Below are positions 62,797 through 64,000 of a DNA stretch of 64,000 nt, one piece after another. Each line of letters opens with the position of its first letter. Positions within the stretch are counted from its first letter, which is position 1. A program made the translations under genes and the position numbers. The notes under the pieces were generated by a model, which made no database searches, had not been told where the DNA came from, and was given only the letters and a program-made list of their open reading frames with translations. Source of the DNA: Flavicella sp042091695 (GTDB lineage: Bacteria; Bacteroidota; Bacteroidia; Flavobacteriales; Flavobacteriaceae). The stretch lies in contig JBELHA010000002.1 of NCBI GenBank assembly GCA_042091695.1, positions 19,153 through 83,152 of the forward strand, read 5' to 3'.

Positions 62797-64000
62797 ATGA
62801 AACACCTATCTATACTATTTTATTTTTTGTTTTTTACAACAGTTATTATTTCTCAAAATAAGCAGCTCCAATCGGGTCCTATGGTGGGTTATTCTGATTA
62901 CCGAGAAGCGCTTATTTGGGTACAAACCACCCAAGCCGCAAAAGTTAAAATAGGGTATTGGGACAGTAGCAATATCAAAAAATTTACATCTGCTGTTACA
63001 ACAGATGCTTGCAATGATTTTATTGCCAAATTGTACCCTAGCGAAGTTGCATACGGTACTTCCTACGACTATGAGGTCTACATCGATGGGAAACGCTTGA
63101 AATTCGACTATCCCTTGCAATTCCAAACGCAAACTTTATGGAAATACCGCACAGATCCTCCTGAGATCAATTTTGCGATTGGTTCTTGTGTCTATGTAAA
63201 CGATACCAAAGACGATAGACCAGGACGTCCTTATGGAAGCGGTTATGAAGCCTTTGACAACATACTACAACAAAATCCTGATTTTATGGTTTGGTTGGGA
63301 GACAATGTCTATTTGCGTGAACCAGATTTTGGAACTGCTACCGGCATCAAGTACCGCTACAAGCACACCCGTTCTTTACCCGAAATGCAGGCACTTTTAG
63401 GTAGTGTACATCACTACGCCATCTGGGACGATCACGACTATGGACCCAATGACTCCGATAAGTCCTATGCTTTAAAAAAGGTATCAGAAGCTACGTTTAA
63501 CAACTACTGGGGTAACCCAACTACTAATGTGGTGGGTAATGGAGGCGTTACAAGTACTTTTCAATGGGGAGATATTGAGTTTTTCTTGATGGACAACCGC
63601 TACCACCGAGATTCCAACCGACAGTTGTCTCCAAACAAAGCCTATTTAGGAGAAGCGCAATTGGAATGGTTGATCACTGCTTTGACCTCTAGCAGAGCCC
63701 CTTTCAAATTTGTGTGTATCGGAGGTCAGGTAATCAACTCAGCAGGCAAATACGAGAATTACGCTACTTATCCAGAAGAACGTGCGGAACTGTTTCGACG
63801 TATTGCAGCAGAGCGCATTGAAGGCGTTATTTTCTTTTCAGGTGACCGTCACCATACCGAAATTTCAAAAATGGAAAGAGAAGGTGCGTATCCTTTGTAT
63901 GACATTACTTGTTCCTCCATTACTTCAGGTAGTCACAAACCTTCCAGTGAAAACAACGTACATTTGGTTCCAAATACCTCTTTCTTCAAACAAAATTTCG
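62797..64000 (+). CDS. PhoD-like alkaline phosphatase / metallophosphatase (3' end outside window)
   Basis: The ATG at 62797 opens a frame running to the window end (about 401 codons). It begins with a signal peptide (MKHLSILFYFLFFTTVIISQ) and an N-terminal FN3-like PhoD_N domain with REALIWVQTTQAAKVKIGYW. The catalytic domain then shows INFAIGSCVYVND, DFMVWLGDNVYLREPDFGT, YAIWDDHDYGPND and VIFFSGDRHHTEIS. These are metallophosphatase ligands as in PhoD-type enzymes. It is probably exported to the periplasm or outer membrane to release phosphate from organic phosphates. It follows the TBDT-lipoprotein pair. No own Pho box was found, so it may be expressed by read-through. Confidence 0.85.
   Translation, partial: MKHLSILFYFLFFTTVIISQNKQLQSGPMVGYSDYREALIWVQTTQAAKVKIGYWDSSNIKKFTSAVTTDACNDFIAKLYPSEVAYGTSYDYEVYIDGKRLKFDYPLQFQTQTLWKYRTDPPEINFAIGSCVYVNDTKDDRPGRPYGSGYEAFDNILQQNPDFMVWLGDNVYLREPDFGTATGIKYRYKHTRSLPEMQALLGSVHHYAIWDDHDYGPNDSDKSYALKKVSEATFNNYWGNPTTNVVGNGGVTSTFQWGDIEFFLMDNRYHRDSNRQLSPNKAYLGEAQLEWLITALTSSRAPFKFVCIGGQVINSAGKYENYATYPEERAELFRRIAAERIEGVIFFSGDRHHTEISKMEREGAYPLYDITCSSITSGSHKPSSENNVHLVPNTSFFKQNF

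Noticed and set aside
1..64000. CRISPR arrays, insertion sequences, prophage, tRNA or rRNA genes
   Set aside because: None seen: no short spaced direct-repeat array, no transposase or integrase motifs, and no recognisable tRNA or rRNA sequence. The only long repeats are the intragenic duplication at 37840-39669.

Overview
The window is AT-rich bacterial DNA with strong marks of the family Flavobacteriaceae (Bacteroidota). These marks are: type IX secretion (T9SS) sorting domains, a PorP/SprF protein and a porZ-recO pair; many CarboxypepD_reg/TonB-dependent receptors (TBDTs); a FecI/FecR/STN-receptor signalling locus; promoters with the Bacteroidota -7 element TAnnTTTG; and genes without obvious Shine-Dalgarno sites. 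The lifestyle (probably marine) is inferred. The chromosome segment looks ordinary. No prophage, insertion sequence, CRISPR array, rRNA or tRNA was seen.

Layout. 1-1407: end of the ATP synthase operon (atpA 3' end, atpG). 1.5-5.8 kb: ppnP, a large SF1 helicase, a J-domain/KTSC protein and the remains of an acetyltransferase gene. 5.9-9.4 kb (minus): a secreted beta-helix protein with a T9SS tail. 9.6-15.2 kb: a bestrophin-like channel, then an ECF sigma / FecR anti-sigma / STN-TonB receptor locus. 15.2-22 kb: housekeeping genes (holB, pgk, tas, trpS, plsC, trhA, CYTH protein). 22.2-27.7 kb: porZ-recO-TBDT, coupled by TGATG overlaps. 27.7-32.9 kb: rnpA operon with a phosphorylase-like protein, a phosphoglycosyl transferase, purD and a glycosyltransferase. 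32.9-39.7 kb: PhoR/PhoB-like two-component pair divergent from a TBDT, then a tandemly duplicated surface lipoprotein. 40.0-50.0 kb: a T9SS cargo operon (type B cargo, PorP/SprF, M12B-like protease, FN3 lipoprotein). 50.2-52.4 kb: Pit-type phosphate transporter. 52.5-58.8 kb: exonuclease, alkyltransferase-like protein, Mrp, Nfu, DUF3108 protein, M23 peptidase, pgi. 59.0-64.0 kb: TBDT, modular lipoprotein and a PhoD-like phosphatase cut by the window end.

Main hidden signal. Four promoters carry 11-bp-period direct repeats (7+4+7 bp, best form TTAACAT-NNNN-ATAACAT). In all four, the second repeat ends exactly 19 bp before an NAnnTTTG -7 element. They lie upstream of the TBDT at 34769, the duplicated lipoprotein at 37720, the phosphate transporter at 50175 and the TBDT at 59042. 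This is the geometry of a PhoB box. Together with the PhoR/PhoB-like pair, the phosphate transporter and the PhoD-like phosphatase, it suggests a phosphate-starvation regulon spread over this window. It would include two outer-membrane receptor/lipoprotein pairs whose substrates are unknown.
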